DNA of 64,000 nucleotides from Notospermus geniculatus. Taxonomy: Eukaryota > Nemertea > Pilidiophora > Heteronemertea > Lineidae. The notes under the pieces were generated by a model. It was given only the letters and a program-made list of their open reading frames with translations, made no database searches and had not been told where the DNA came from. The DNA is taken from the NCBI GenBank assembly GCA_002633025.1, contig NMRB01000209.1:257128-321127 (forward strand), written 5' to 3'. Shown in pieces: positions 22,204-33,843 of the stretch (position 1 is its first letter; the number at the start of each line of letters is the position of its first letter). Made by a program: the position numbers and the translations under genes.

Positions 22204-22302
22204 ATGGCGTCTACTCGGTTGGAAACAAATTTTATTCGCCTGTTAAACCGCTGCGAGGCAATGGCTGCTGATAAAAATCAAAACGATTGGCGGCTGGAGA
22301 AG
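22204..22302 (+). CDS. USE1: USE1 exon 1
   Basis: It has 33 codons, from ATG in context AACATGG to RLEK, then donor GTAGG. Phase 0. Confidence 0.93.
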
Positions 22303-25300
22303 GTAGGCTGGTACATAGACTTCCAAGAGTTAGTCGTTGAAATGGTTGATCTTGACAATGGTAGAGTTTTGCGAGCGTTAAATTATATCCGACAATAGGA
22401 ACATACGTGCATCAGTGTACTGGCCTACATGTAGTGTATCTTATTTCGGACAGTGTATTTCTCGGTTATACATTGTAGGCCTACGCCTTCGCGTGTTGCA
22501 TGGTTGCTGTACGTTAGCACAGGTTGGACCTCTTTGTACTCTATGTGTTATTATCTTTCAGTATGGGGCAGCTAATTTTCTATATATAGGCCTACTACCC
22601 GGTACTAACTATACTATTCATTGTATTAGGCCCTAATTAGTAATAGTAATATACTTAAACTAGGCCTAGCTACCCCACACCTACCTACCCCACTTGTCTT
22701 ACGCCTTGCTCAGTCCTTGGAGGAATTGTCAATATAATTCCTGCAAGCTCAGTCGAAGAGAACTTGGCCTGGATCAATAGACAAGTTGCGAAATTAGCGG
22801 CCGCCATCTTTTTTGTAGACTTGGGCCGAATTTTCGAACTTTTTTAAATATAATTCGGATATATTTTATTAGCTGCTTGCTTGCTAAAATATCTTTATTA
22901 TGCAATTCTAGTGGCTTACTGTGTGGCCTTTCTTTCTTTGAACGCCTCTGACAGTGCAAAATCCCATTGAAAAAACCCAAGCAACGGCAAAAGTCTACAG
23001 AAAAGATGGCGGCCACTAATTTCGCAAACTGTCTATCAGGTTCCCTCTTCCAAAAGCAAATCCACTTGACACTCACTAGGCCTAAGTCTAATTCTTGATT
23101 GCACAACAGCTCTACTACCAAGCAACCTGCTTGAGTCAAGTTTCATAGATCATGAGATTCTCAAGAAGCTTTGTAGGCCTACATGTACATGTACATTCTT
23201 GCGTTAATGACTCATGAATGAGTGACTGACAGGTTAATTATAATATAATGGAAGTTGGAACAATGAAAAAAAAGTCTTCTAGTCACTGTTTTATTGAGAA
23301 ACATTCAAAGACTCATTAATGAAATAATTATTCTTAATTAAATGTTAAATTGTCGTTTTAGTATGTGGGTGCTCTTCAAGAGAAACTCACTGAACTCCGA
23401 GTGAGCCCCTCTAAGCCAACCCAAGAGACACTGACAGAATACACTCGCAAAGTTGAACTGTTAAAAGGGGTCATTGAGGCAGAGAAATTGGTAAGTTGAA
23501 TTAACAAACAAACACACTATGCCTGTCTGAAGTGGCATCTATCTTACTAAATGCTTATCTTACTAAAGGGGATGAGCACCTAAGAGACTAACCTGCACAA
23601 AGTGTGTATCTCAGAGATGGTGACTTCGATTAGCTTCAAATTCGCACATATTATATCTCATGTGAAGTGATTGATAACAGCAACAAGAAAAATTATTTTT
23701 GTCAACTGTTACCCATTAATTTGAAACAATGGTTTTTTTAGATGGCTAGAAATGGTGGAAAAAACAGGATTNNNNNNNNNNNNNNNNNNNNNNNNNNNNN
23801 NNNNNNNNNNNNNNNNNNNNNNNNNNNNNNNNNNNNNNNNNNNNNNNNNNNNNNNNNNNNNNNNNNNNNNNNNNNNNNNNNNNNNNNNNNNNNNNNNNNN
23901 NNNNNNNNNNNNNNNNNNNNNNNNNNNNNNNNNNNNNNNNNNNNNNNNNNNNNNNNNNNNNNNNNNNNNNNNNNNNNNNNNNNNNNNNNNNNNNNNNNNN
24001 NNNNNNNNNNNNNNNNNNNNNNNNNNNNNNNNNNNNNNNNNNNNNNNNNNNNNNNNNNNNNNNNNNNNNNNNNNNNNNNNNNNNNNNNNNNNNNNNNNNN
24101 NNNNNNNNNNNNNNNNNNNNNNNNNNNNNNNNNNNNNNNNNNNNNNNNNNNNNNNNNNNNNNNNNNNNNNNNNNNNNNNNNNNNNNNNNNNNNNNNNNNN
24201 NNNNNNNNNNNNNNNNNNNNNNNNNNNNNNNNNNNNNNNNNNNNNNNNNNNNNNNNNNNNNNNNNNNNNNNNNNNNNNNNNNNNNNNNNNNNNNNNNNNN
24301 NNNNNNNNNNNNNNNNNNNNNNNNNNNNNNNNNNNNNNNNNNNNNNNNNNNNNNNNNNNNNNNNNNNNNNNNNNNNNNNNNNNNNNNNNNNNNNNNNNNN
24401 NNNNNNNNNNNNNNNNNNNNNNNNNNNNNNNNNNNNNNNNNNNNNNNNNNNNNNNNNNNNNNNNNNNNNNNNNNNNNNNNNNNNNNNNNNNNNNNNNNNN
24501 NNNNNNNNNNNNNNNNNNNNNNNNNNNNNNNNNNNNNNNNNNNNNNNNNNNNNNNNNNNNNNNNNNNNNNNNNNNNNNNNNNNNNNNNNNNNNNNNNNNN
24601 NNNNNNNNNNNNNNNNNNNNNNNNNNNNNNNNNNAGCAACTTCATATCTTGCATAAATGTGTATTAGAGGGGTACCTTCAAAAATACCAAGTTTCGGCCT
24701 GATTGGACATCCAATATGGCCGCCAGGTGGCGTAACCTGAAAATCATCTAAGTGCTATAACTTGGGAACGGCTTGACCCAGAGTGCTCAAACTTGATATT
24801 TAGCTCCCTCTGGATGACCTTTAAGTGCATGTCAAATTTTGGCCTGGTTTGATTTCCAATATGGCCGCCAGGTGGCATAACATGAAAATCATTAAAGTGC
24901 TATAACTCGGGAATGACTTGACCCAGAGTGCTCAAATGTGCTATGTGGCTCTCTCGAGATGACCTATGTGCATGTAAGGTTTTGGCCTGATCGGACATCC
25001 AGTATGGTCGCCATGGCATGTTTGTACTTAGATATGGCTTAAGTGGGATTGCTGATGATATCTGCCAGTACTACTGTGCTGTCAAGTCAAGCGGGCACAG
25101 TGCCATTGGCACTATTTTTTCTTTTTCCACATTTAAAGCTTTTTTCTTTCTTTCAATATGAATAGTAGGGTTGGGTCTGTTTGATTCTAGATGTAGAGGG
25201 TGATGTTGTATGCATCACCAGTGAGCCATACAATGTCATCCTGTATCTACAAAACCCTGTAAACCTATCTGCCGGGAAATAATGCAGGGGTTTGTAAAAT

Positions 25301-27536
25301 GGCAGATCTTTTTATTGGAAATTTTTAAAAAATTGAGAATCTGTTCTGATATTCTAAGTGGTTCATTTAGACCAGTGCTGCTGTTGGGCCCGTTATTATG
25401 GGCATGTCTTTTTCTTTCAGACTTCTTCTTCAGATAAAGCTTTTGCGGCGGATCGGTTACCCTGTAGTAGTGTGACAGGTGACGGTTCTCACAGCAAAGA
25501 ACTTTTGCTTCAAACAAAAGCCAAGTATCAGGGCCATATGCGAGATGAATTACTTGGGAGAATAGATGACAGTAAGTGATCACTTTTGGTCCAAACATTT
25601 CAAGGATATTTTTTGCTGCATCTGAACTATCTGTTTACTAGTTCCATCTGGTGGCAGAAATATGAACTGCCCAGCCAACTAAGATACTTCTCTGCTTAGA
25701 TGAAACTCCCAACTCAATCCCTTTTATAAACAATGGGGAACTGGCGTGCCCAAAGGAGGCGCTGGGCAACAACTCAGTTTTTTCACAAAAGCGCATGCGT
25801 TGCAACGTTGAAAACGTCAGTGACGTCACGCATCGTCCGTGATGTTATGTACGATACGTCATTAAGAATCACTGACGTCGTTCTTTCGTTTGAAAACATT
25901 CAGATACATTGAGTCAGTCTTGTACTTGATGATAAATGTGTAAAATTCGAAATTCAATGGTCTACTTCAGGTACATTAGGGCTAGAAGTAGGGTGCAGTT
26001 TCAGAACATTGTGTACACACAGGCTGCGCGAGACTGCTTGGGTGAGACTGCTTTTGCACAGACCTGTGTAGCCGTGGAACGCATCACATCGGCCAGATTT
26101 GGCCGACGTGTACGTCCGCGACCTCATCACAGCGTAGGAATAAAATAAGTCCCAAGTGACTGGCTTAACATTCTTTGTTTAATGCAAAAATATTTACAGA
26201 TTTTTTGTGAATAATTGTATGGCAAGTAACAACTATCATAATAAGCGAGGTTTGTAGGTATTTTGATCCTAGTAACTACGGGGATCGAGGGATCACATGA
26301 TCAGCCAAGCCAAGTAGTTCGCTGTCAATCACCCGGCGCCATCTTGCTTTCCCACAATCCTGTGAGCACAGCGTAACAGATTGGTGCGAGGCAGGAGCGC
26401 CTTCTGTTGTAACAATGGTTTCAGAATTAAATGGCAAACGTTGGCTTGACTTTCGTCGTCACAGTTTTAACTGAGTTGTTCGTCAGTGCCACGTCACGGA
26501 CTAGTTCCTCCTGTTCCTCATTAGATATTGACATGAAATTACTTCTTTGAATGAATTGATTACTCTAACTGAATTAACCGGATTATAATCATCGTTCAAT
26601 GTCTTTGCAGAGCCAAGCGAAAATGGTATCCGCCACAGAAATGTGCCCGACAGTGAGGATCTTGATACAGTATTAGCTCATCATAATCAGATGCAGGAGA
26701 AGATTGCCGAGGAAATGAGTCTACTGGCGAGGAATCTGAAAGCAAATGTGATGGCGGCTGGAAATATAGTACGGGATGATAACAAGGTGGGTACATTTTC
26801 TGTAATTCAGTGGTGACATATTGTAGGGTGGCAATATTGAGAGTCCTTATAAAATTAATTTTGCTGGAGAACTGATTTGTCTTTTGGGAGACACATCAGT
26901 GAACTATGGTGTTTTGAATGGAAAGAAATCAAGTTTTATAAGATAACCCCCAGATGGCAGTGCTGTTCATATACTATTGGGAACTTGAAACTGATATCCT
27001 TATGTGATGGATATGTTCCAGCAGGCCTTGTGCAGACGGTTGGAGACTAGGCAATTTCATCTTGCCAAACTGGTGGCTTAATTATAAATATCTATTGATA
27101 TTTGGTGTGCCACTGGTGTCGATATGTGATCCATGCCAGCAAAATTAGTCAGAATGTGCCAGAAAGAAGACTCAAGATGACACCAGAGAACGACTATAAA
27201 AAATTGACATAGTCAGATTTCAAAATGGGCGGACAGTACTGAAACCAGCAATCCGTTGGTGCAACTTGGGTCTTCTTCTGTGCGACTTCCGACTCATTTG
27301 CTGTCACGGGTCACATATGACCATTTGTGTCATAAACTCCTCTGTTCTTCCTGCAGCGATTGGCCGAATCCAACAAGGTGGCGGACAGCAATTATGAAAA
27401 GCTAAAAGTGGAAAGTGAACGCTTGGAAGTACATACAAAGAAATCATGTAACTGGACGTTATGGATCACGTTGTCTCTTGTCTGCTTCACATTCATTTGG
27501 ATGGTGCTTTTCATTAGGTTATTCCCAAAGCGATAA
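22204..27536 (+). CDS. USE1: USE1, ER Qc-type SNARE (spliced gene)
   Basis: Five coding exons (22204-22302, 23362-23490, 25421-25571, 26611-26786, 27357-27536) join in phase with GT-AG borders to give a complete 244-residue protein; human USE1 is about 259. The N-terminus [20 protein letters not shown] followed by [15 protein letters not shown] matches the USE1 family closely. Residues about 148-210 form the SNARE heptad region, with D182/D183 near the expected central layer. Residues 218-238 are the single C-terminal membrane anchor, ending RLFPKR. USE1 acts with syntaxin 18, SEC20/BNIP1 and SEC22B in Golgi-to-ER retrograde fusion. The start is the first ATG after the ETS site and matches the family N-terminus. 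Intron 2 holds the 863-base gap, but the coding sequence across it is continuous relative to the family, so no exon seems lost. Confidence 0.95.
22712..22752. mobile_element. micro-hairpin, CTTGGAGGAA family, in USE1 intron 1
   Basis: CCTTGGAGGAATTGTC and TAATTCCTGCAAG form the same hairpin as those at 15238 and 16449, in inverted order. Confidence 0.5.
22773..23037. mobile_element. MITE in USE1 intron 1
   Basis: Inverted ends ATAGACAAGTTGCGAAATTA and TAATTTCGCAAACTGTCTAT, each continued by GGCCGCCATCTT or its complement. Confidence 0.65.
23362..23490 (+). CDS. USE1: USE1 exon 2
   Basis: The acceptor is TTTTAG and the donor GTAAGT. Its 43 codons begin [13 protein letters not shown] and end EAEKL, phase 0. 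Confidence 0.92.
23772..24634. other. assembly gap (863 N) in USE1 intron 2
   Basis: Run of N. The right flank is a tandem copy of the GGCCGCCAGGTGGC repeat, which probably caused the gap. Confidence 1.
24664..25010. repeat. tandem about 155-bp repeat, AGCTCACC-family body
   Basis: CCAATATGGCCGCCAGGTGG and the following AAGTGCTATAACT phrase recur two to three times, sharing words with 13.2 kb and 28.2 kb. Confidence 0.6.
25421..25571 (+). CDS. USE1: USE1 exon 3
   Basis: The acceptor is TTTCTTTCAG and the donor GTAAGT. It begins [12 protein letters not shown], echoing the TSSSEKA segment of vertebrate USE1, includes [11 protein letters not shown] and leaves one base. Confidence 0.92.
26611..26786 (+). 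CDS. USE1: USE1 exon 4 (SNARE motif, first part)
   Basis: The acceptor is CTTTGCAG and the donor GTGGGT. It encodes [20 protein letters not shown] and the VRDDN central-layer region of the SNARE helix. Confidence 0.93.
27357..27536 (+). CDS. USE1: USE1 exon 5 (SNARE end and membrane anchor)
   Basis: The acceptor is TTCCTGCAG. It encodes the end of the SNARE helix ([12 protein letters not shown]), then NW and a 21-residue hydrophobic anchor, then RLFPKR and TAA. Confidence 0.95.
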   Translation, partial: RLAESNKVADSNYEKLKVESERLEVHTKKSCNWTLWITLSLVCFTFIWMVLFIRLFPKR

Positions 27537-28015
27537 CTACTGGATTCACTTCCCCCTTAAATGCTTTTCTTATGCATTTTAATTCCTGATAGGCTTACAA
27601 CTTGTTTGGATTCCTGTGGACAAACTCCCTCTCAAAAAGAATCAGTCTGTTTGTGAGAACTTCTGGTTCATTAGGCTGTAATTAGGTAGAGATATATAAT
27701 ATATGGACACATGGCTTCACAAAGGGTTCGTGACAGTGAAGCCATTGTTAACCAGCATCTCTGAATTTCTTATACCTCGATGTAATCGTCACCTCTGGCC
27801 GTTTAAGGGTTAAACTCAGGTTTTCCAAAAATGGCTGTAAAATTTCTCTACCAAACTACAAGGGATTGAGTACATTTCTAATGTACGTATTTTCCCTGAG
27901 GAGTACATGTTGATCAAAGTACATGTATATTGATCATTATAAGCTTTGTTTGTTTTTTGTTGGAATGGGCGGGGAGAGATTGAATTAGTGAAGAACGAGC
28001 TATACATGTATTTTT
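27537..28015 (+). other. presumed USE1 3' UTR and spacer
   Basis: This follows the USE1 stop. No clear AATAAA was found. A small hairpin with ATGGCTTCAC and GTGAAGCCAT arms at 27711-27752 resembles the arm of 49029-49156. Confidence 0.35.
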
Positions 28016-28669
28016 AGCTCACCTGGGGTGAGCTCTTGTCGTGGGTCTGCGTCCGTCGTCGTCCGTCGTCTGTCGTCCGTCGTCGTCGTCGTCCGTTAGC
28101 AGGGCACGTTTCGTAACCGCTGAAGCTATTGATCTGAAACTTGGTACATATATACCCCTAGGTCAGATGACCTATGACACCAAGTTTCGGTCCGATTCGA
28201 CTCTTAGCTTGGCCACCAGGTGGCGGAAACCGAAAACACAAAAAGTGCAATAACTCCTGAACTAATGACTGGATCACCTCCAAATTTTTATCATAGGTGT
28301 ATCTAATGAGGGTACATTACATATATAACGGGTTTTTGATTTGACCTACTTTTCAAGGTCACAGAGGTCAAAGTTCAAAATTTAGTCATGTGGTGGCGTG
28401 TTACGGGAACTGCTTGGGCCATTGACGTGAAACTTTGTACATATACATCCCTATGTCAGGTGACCTGTGACGCCACTTTTCAGTGCGATTCGATTCTTCG
28501 GTTTGCCACCAGGTGGCCAAAACCAAAGTTCAAAGTCCAGTAACTCCTGAACTGTAACTGGATTGTCTCCAATATTTATCAGGTGCATCCAATGAGGATA
28601 CATGACCCTGGAACATTTTGGTTTAACATTTGTCATTTGTTTTTCTGGCACGTTCACCCAGGTGAGCAC
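28016..28669 (+). repeat. AGCTCACC...GGTGAGC repeat element
   Basis: It starts AGCTCACCTGGGGTGAGCTC, then a GTCCGTCGTCGTC tract, then imperfect about 300-bp repeats with CCACCAGGTGGC and GACCTACTTTTCAAGGTCAC, ending TTCACCCAGGTGAGC. This element type is widespread in marine invertebrate genomes. It is often found in 3' flanks, as here after USE1. Confidence 0.65.
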
Positions 28670-28689
28670 ATGGTCCATGGACCATTTCA

Positions 28690-28881
28690 TTAATTGAGGC
28701 AGTGGGAGATTTCCTGCCGTTAGCGGTCCTAGCACGTCACAAAATTTGACATCATTGACATAAGTCATGGCCTCCACGTCATTATGGATGATGTTTTGGC
28801 GTGCATTTCTTCTCTGTGACGTCAAATTCCATAAGCTTCCTAGGACCGCTAACTGGTGGTGGCCTTTAACGGCAGGAAAGT
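28690..28881. mobile_element. MITE, ACTTTCCTGCCGTTAG family, copy 1
   Basis: TTTCCTGCCGTTAGCGGTCC at the left against GGACCGCTAAC and TTAACGGCAGGAAAG at the right. Shares the centre ACGTCATTATGGATGA with 50351-50545. Confidence 0.65.
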
Positions 28882-30489
28882 ATACCGATACCGATATTAA
28901 ACTCGAAGATAAGTTTGTCAGGTGTTAAGTTTTCAATACTTGTTTATAATTGTGGGTTGTTTGTGATTCAGAAAATTACTGTAATTTGAATATCATCATT
29001 TCTTTCATTCTGTACTGAAAAAAGATACAGTGGTAATGTTATTTATTTTCATTGCATTTATCATTATGATTTGTTTATCGCAAAATATGTGAATATTATA
29101 GTTAATATACATTATGTAATTCAGAAGAATTCACCGACCATCATTTTTTTCTTGTCTTGTTTTATTGAAGGCATGTTACTGAATGATTGGTACATGAATA
29201 TTTTGAAGGTTGGTGGGTGGAACATGGTCCGCATTCTGTCTGTCAATTTGCTGTATAAACCATGTCACTTGGAGAACGTAGTTGCCATTGACCCATGGAG
29301 ACGCACTGGCCAACAGGGACATCATCTGTCAGTATCATAGGCCAACCCCAGATGGAACCCCCCACAGGATCTCACATCATCTGTCAGTTACCACAGGCCA
29401 ATGGAGACAGGGTTACCTACTTCATCCATGTAGGGACGTTAGGCATGGAAAGATGATAAAGAAAAACATGTGAAGACACCAGTAAACCAAGATCCTTTCT
29501 GAAGACTCACTGACTGCATATAAAAAAGTCATTCTCCTGCAAAAAAGAGTGATGCCAATTTTTTCAAAAAAGATGAAATGGGCTTCCCCAAGTCGAGAAT
29601 CCCCCTCCCCCTCCCCCCGACGAAGTCAATTTGTCTTTTTTGGCATCAAAACAATTTTGAGACAGCCCCTTATCTGCAGGGTGAGCTCATTCTAAATCAT
29701 CCAACGGGCAATAGATGGAAGCACCAGTTTATAGGCGAGGCAAGTGAAAGTTCACTAGCCCGATTCTCCAGTTGATAAACCAGCCCCAGGCTCTTGACAA
29801 ACTTATACAAAAACCTTCTAGAATTGTATTTATAATTGGTCGTGGAATGTTATATTGTTTGTTTTTCTTTTTCTCTCATCACGACAGTATTGTTATCCAT
29901 AATGTGTGTACTCCAGGTTCATGAACGTTGTCGCCTGATGCATCATATCATATTGTGTTGTTTATTCAAACGAAAATACTTCCATCAATCGAAAATGATC
30001 TAAGGGCAAATTGTCATGATGTAGTGCATATCTGAAGCTACAGGAGGACTGGGATGGGTTTGAGCCCTTGAGGGGAGGAGTGAGATTCCGTGATCATAAC
30101 GGCCATCAAAGTCCTGTATTATTGGCCAATGTCAAGAGAAATTTTCTCACTCGTTGTGCTACGTAAGTAAGTACAGTGGAACCCGTCACATTGAACACCT
30201 TGGTACTTTGAACAAACTGCCTACATTGAACACTTTGAAATTCCCCGCGTTCTCAAAACGTCCTGCCCATCCTAAAAAATCGTAAAACGGGCTAGAACGT
30301 GTATAACGTTGGCCAAATAATGCCTCGAAGTTCTGGAGCACCCTCCCCATCCGAGCCCGTCCATGAAGTTCGTAAAAAGGCTATGAAAAGTTGCCACAAT
30401 GTCCACTCCGTTCGCACACAGAATGAGCCCGTTCTGCAACATTTTCAAGAACGTACTGAGAACTAGCTCAGTGTGATGGGGGCAGTAGT
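28882..30489. other. non-coding, nothing firm
   Basis: A local repetition around GACATCATCTGTCAGT occurs near 29319-29395. A CAGTGGAACCC word at 30175 resembles a transposon end, but no partner was found. Confidence 0.35.
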
Positions 30490-30629
30490 AAAGAGTTTTC
30501 GTAAAGCCCCTCCCCCGAAACGCCAACGCGAACGCCAATCCTATTGTTCAATACCGCGATGAAGGCACCGAACAAAAGGATAGACGTTCGCGTTGGCGTT
30601 TCGGGACTTTGCGTGCGAAAACTCCCTAA
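30490..30629. mobile_element. short TAGGGAGTTTTCGCAAAG MITE, copy 1
   Basis: AAGAGTTTTCGTAAAG and GCGAAAACTCCCTA ends, with CGAAACGCCAACGCGAAC inside and inverted at the other side. Confidence 0.7.
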
Positions 30630-31338
30630 TATGAATCCCGACTCCTGTTTTCTCCTGCATTAATTGGCAGCATTATATAGGCCTAAAGATGCTCAAAGCT
30701 GGAAAACAAGGGCGTCCTGTGGGAGCCTCCATCGGCTGCTGGTATCACCTGAGTCCGGCCCGTGGACCAGTGGAATGGAGTACCGCTTGGAAGAAACGGG
30801 GAGATTCATGGACCGGACATTTTAATTGCCTGTCAGGACCACAAGAGAGCTTTCGCATTAATAGAAGTGAGACGAATTGCCCGCCAGTGTGAAGTGTGGC
30901 ATTTCAGAATACCATTCAGCATGTTCAGAGTGGAGGAGAGGCTGTCGGCAGACGACATGAGTTGTGTCGCTCGGCTGCATGATTTGACCGTGTCAAACCT
31001 TGTATTTCGGGGCAGGTACTCCACGCTTCCGCCTCAGCGCACGCCCTCAGTAAAGTGTATATTATTCGCATCAATTTACCATGTATAATAGTGAAATCCG
31101 GTGAGTTTGACAGGGGTCATGAGATCGCCTTGTCAATCAAGTGAGTGTAGCTTGCCCTGGGCAGTGGAGAACAAATTTGGTGTACGTCCCCACAATTAAA
31201 TCGAGTCGATCCCACCCGAGGCGACGCGTCTGGTTTTGTCAGTGTTTAAACCTCCAATTCATGGCGCTGGGATGATAACGAGAGTAAACAGAGATGGACC
31301 TGACGACGTGATCCGTGCCCAGGGAGGAAATCTGTTAT

Positions 31339-31470
31339 TAGAGAGTTTTCGCAAAGTTCGCGAAACACCAACGCGAGCGCCAATCTCATTGTTCGACGAC
31401 AGGAAGACAGCACCGAACTAAAGGATAGACGTTCGCGTTGGAGTTTCGGAGGCTTTGCGAAAACTCCCTA
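31339..31470. mobile_element. short TAGGGAGTTTTCGCAAAG MITE, copy 2
   Basis: TAGAGAGTTTTCGCAAAG and CTTTGCGAAAACTCCCTA ends. The interior has AAGGATAGACGTTCGCG as in copy 1. Confidence 0.75.
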
Positions 31471-31516
31471 TTGTCCCAACTGTGTGATGGTTTGAAAGAA
31501 CGAATACAGTACCCCA

Positions 31517-31720
31517 GTAAGGGTAGATTCATACTTTCCGTTTTGTGCTTTGCGCTTGTGCGTTCCCTATGTTCTATGTGTGGGCCTACCAAAAATTCAT
31601 CAGCTCGCCTCATAAATTTTTGGTGGTACCAATAATAAAAGTAATTTTTCTACCACGCGGCACTCACATAGGAAACGGACAAGCGCAAAGCGCAAAACGC
31701 AAAGTATGAATTGGCCTTAA
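31517..31720. mobile_element. MITE, AATTCATACTTTGCG family
   Basis: TTCATACTTTCCGTTTTGTG at the left and GCAAAACGCAAAGTATGAA at the right, with TTTGCGCTTG inverted inside. Confidence 0.65.
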
Positions 31721-31968
31721 AGATAATGTATCACGGGTATTTTCGCGGGCCACGAAAATCATTGTTTATTTACATTTTGTTTGTTTATGTCCAGTGTTTT
31801 ACTGTCTTATGAGTAATTTGTTGGTGGCGTGCCCCTCTAAAAATTCTTTTGACACCAAAAGTATTCAATTTGGTGGGTTGGCATGTCCCAAAAAGTCCAA
31901 ATAACATGATGTATCCATGTTTACAAACATTGAATGTAAACAATGAAGTCGTGATACATTATCTTTAA
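31718..31968. mobile_element. TTAA-edged MITE, TTAAAGATAATGTATCACG
   Basis: TTAAAGATAATGTATCACG and CGTGATACATTATCTTTAA are exact inverted ends. It abuts the preceding MITE with a shared TTAA. Confidence 0.75.
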
Positions 31969-32243
31969 CAGAACTGTGGCAATTATCTTAAGTTTATTCT
32001 TCCCAATATGTAGACTATTACGTAGGACACCGTACACGGTGTTTTGCGTCGAAGGCTTTCACTCCTACCGCCGCACCTTTTGTTGTGTTTAAACTTTGGA
32101 AGCCTCCTTCCTCATGATAAAGCCACCCCCGAATGCTTCTCGGTCCGAATATCAAGTCTCCACGCTTCCAGTCTGGGAAGTCGCGTTGCAGCTTGGAGGT
32201 GAAACTGAAACGTCTTGTCTTCGGAGACAGACGCCGACGACAA

Positions 32244-32637
32244 TAGGGAGTTTTCGCAAATCTGACGAAAAACGAAGTACGAAATACGAAATTGGACGTC
32301 ATATCCATGACGTAATGTATTTCAGGAAATGGCTGGTACCACAAATATCGCCTGCTGCAAGAGCGTCTTTTAGCGTATGACGTTAGAACGACAGAGGTAC
32401 GGTGTATATTAAACTTTGAAATTTATCTTTCGTTTCCACTTCGTTGATACGAATTGGAAATTTAAAAATTCAAGATGCGCCATAACTCTTTCGATCTTAC
32501 ATGACATGCTAAACGACGCACTGGCAGGAGGGAAATTTGTGGTACCAACCATTTCCTGAAATACATTACGTCATGGATATGACGTCCAATTTCGTATTTC
32601 GTACTTCGTTTTTCGTCAGATTTGCGAAAACTCCCTA
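32244..32637. mobile_element. 394-bp TAGGGAGTTTTCGCAAATCTG MITE, copy 1
   Basis: TAGGGAGTTTTCGCAAATC and GATTTGCGAAAACTCCCTA ends, with inverted repeats over most of the length (GAAGTACGAAATACGAAATT and complement). Long palindromic arms meet near 32440. Confidence 0.85.
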
Positions 32638-33432
32638 TTAACCAGTGACACTAAGTTTCTGCCTCCTTTGCGATGCTCACGAAATGAAGCCGAAGAAGTT
32701 TGCTACATTCCAACAGAGTTTAATAGTGATATAATACAAAGGCATTTCATGTATCGAGTCGAGAAAACGGAAACGAATTGTTGTAATAAAAATCACCGAA
32801 CTATCATCCTCACCCCATTTTACGGACATCCACCGACTGTCTCGCTTTCACCGCCCTATATTTCGCCCTAAGCTTGCTTTAAAAAAAATCATTTCAAATT
32901 ACAACGGTGTTCTTGTCTTCAACGTGAATATAAACGGGTTATTATACTGTTGTTATACCTCGTCTTGGGAGTGTAAAATGGTATCTGTCAGCAAAGGCAT
33001 CAGATTTTCTACATCTCGAATTGACGAGGTCACGTGACAACTTTGAAACGAGGCTCTGTGTGTCGAGACGCCGGCTGTGGGCGCTGACATTACTTTTGTC
33101 CGCAAATTAGGCCTACTGCAAATATAGGCACCCGTCGTGATGTTACCAGAGAGAACTTAGAGAGGAGCGTTGAAATCTACTTTCTGCAAGAAGGGTAGGT
33201 CTTCAAAACATAACATCGTCAAAGCGGAGCTGTAGGCCTACTTGTGGAAAACATCGCGCATGGGCAACAACATTGTGGTGGGTTCGATTCTCTTGAAGGA
33301 TCGCAATATCCTTTTTTGAGTGGGCTTCCTTTCTTGTATCTCTCATTGTAGGCCTAGTGTGTGAGTGGCAACGAACAGACACTGTCACGTCCCAGTGTAT
33401 CTTTTCAAGCACATCTTACAAGTGCTGGAACA

Positions 33433-33555
33433 TAGAGACTTTTGGCAAGGCTCCATATCGTTGATCCGTCGTATGACGTATCCAGCATTTTCTATCAAAG
33501 TCATACGTCATACGTGACACGGATCGAAGACACGGAGCCTTGCCAAAAGTCCCTA
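33433..33555. mobile_element. MITE, TAGGGACTTTTGGCAAGGC
   Basis: TAGAGACTTTTGGCAAGGCT and AGCCTTGCCAAAAGTCCCTA ends. A single copy here. Confidence 0.7.
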
Positions 33556-33684
33556 TTTTCGTGTTTGTCAGTTGATTTCTCGGCACGTGGGCATGTATAC
33601 GAAAATTCTGAAACTTTGCCCAACAGCCCAGCGCAGCCAAGCTCGCGCCTTTCCCTTCCCTGACGTTGAAGACGCTGGCGCACT

Positions 33685-33843
33685 GGGGCCGGTTGCACAA
33701 AACTCATGTTAGCGCTAACATGGTATTAGCGCTAACTTTTATGTTAGATGACGTCAAAATCCATTGTCATTTTACGTCATTTAACATGATGTTAGCGCTA
33801 ACATCATGTTAGCGCCAACATGAGTTTTGTGCAACCCAGCCCT
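33685..33843. mobile_element. hairpin MITE, GGGGCCGGTTGCACAAAACT
   Basis: GGTTGCACAAAACTCATGTT and AACATGAGTTTTGTGCAACC ends, with multiple AGCGCT/GTTAGCGCTAAC palindromes inside. Confidence 0.75.

Noticed and set aside
23742-24702. Long open frames of about 300 codons on both strands
   Set aside because: They consist almost wholly of N from the assembly gap.
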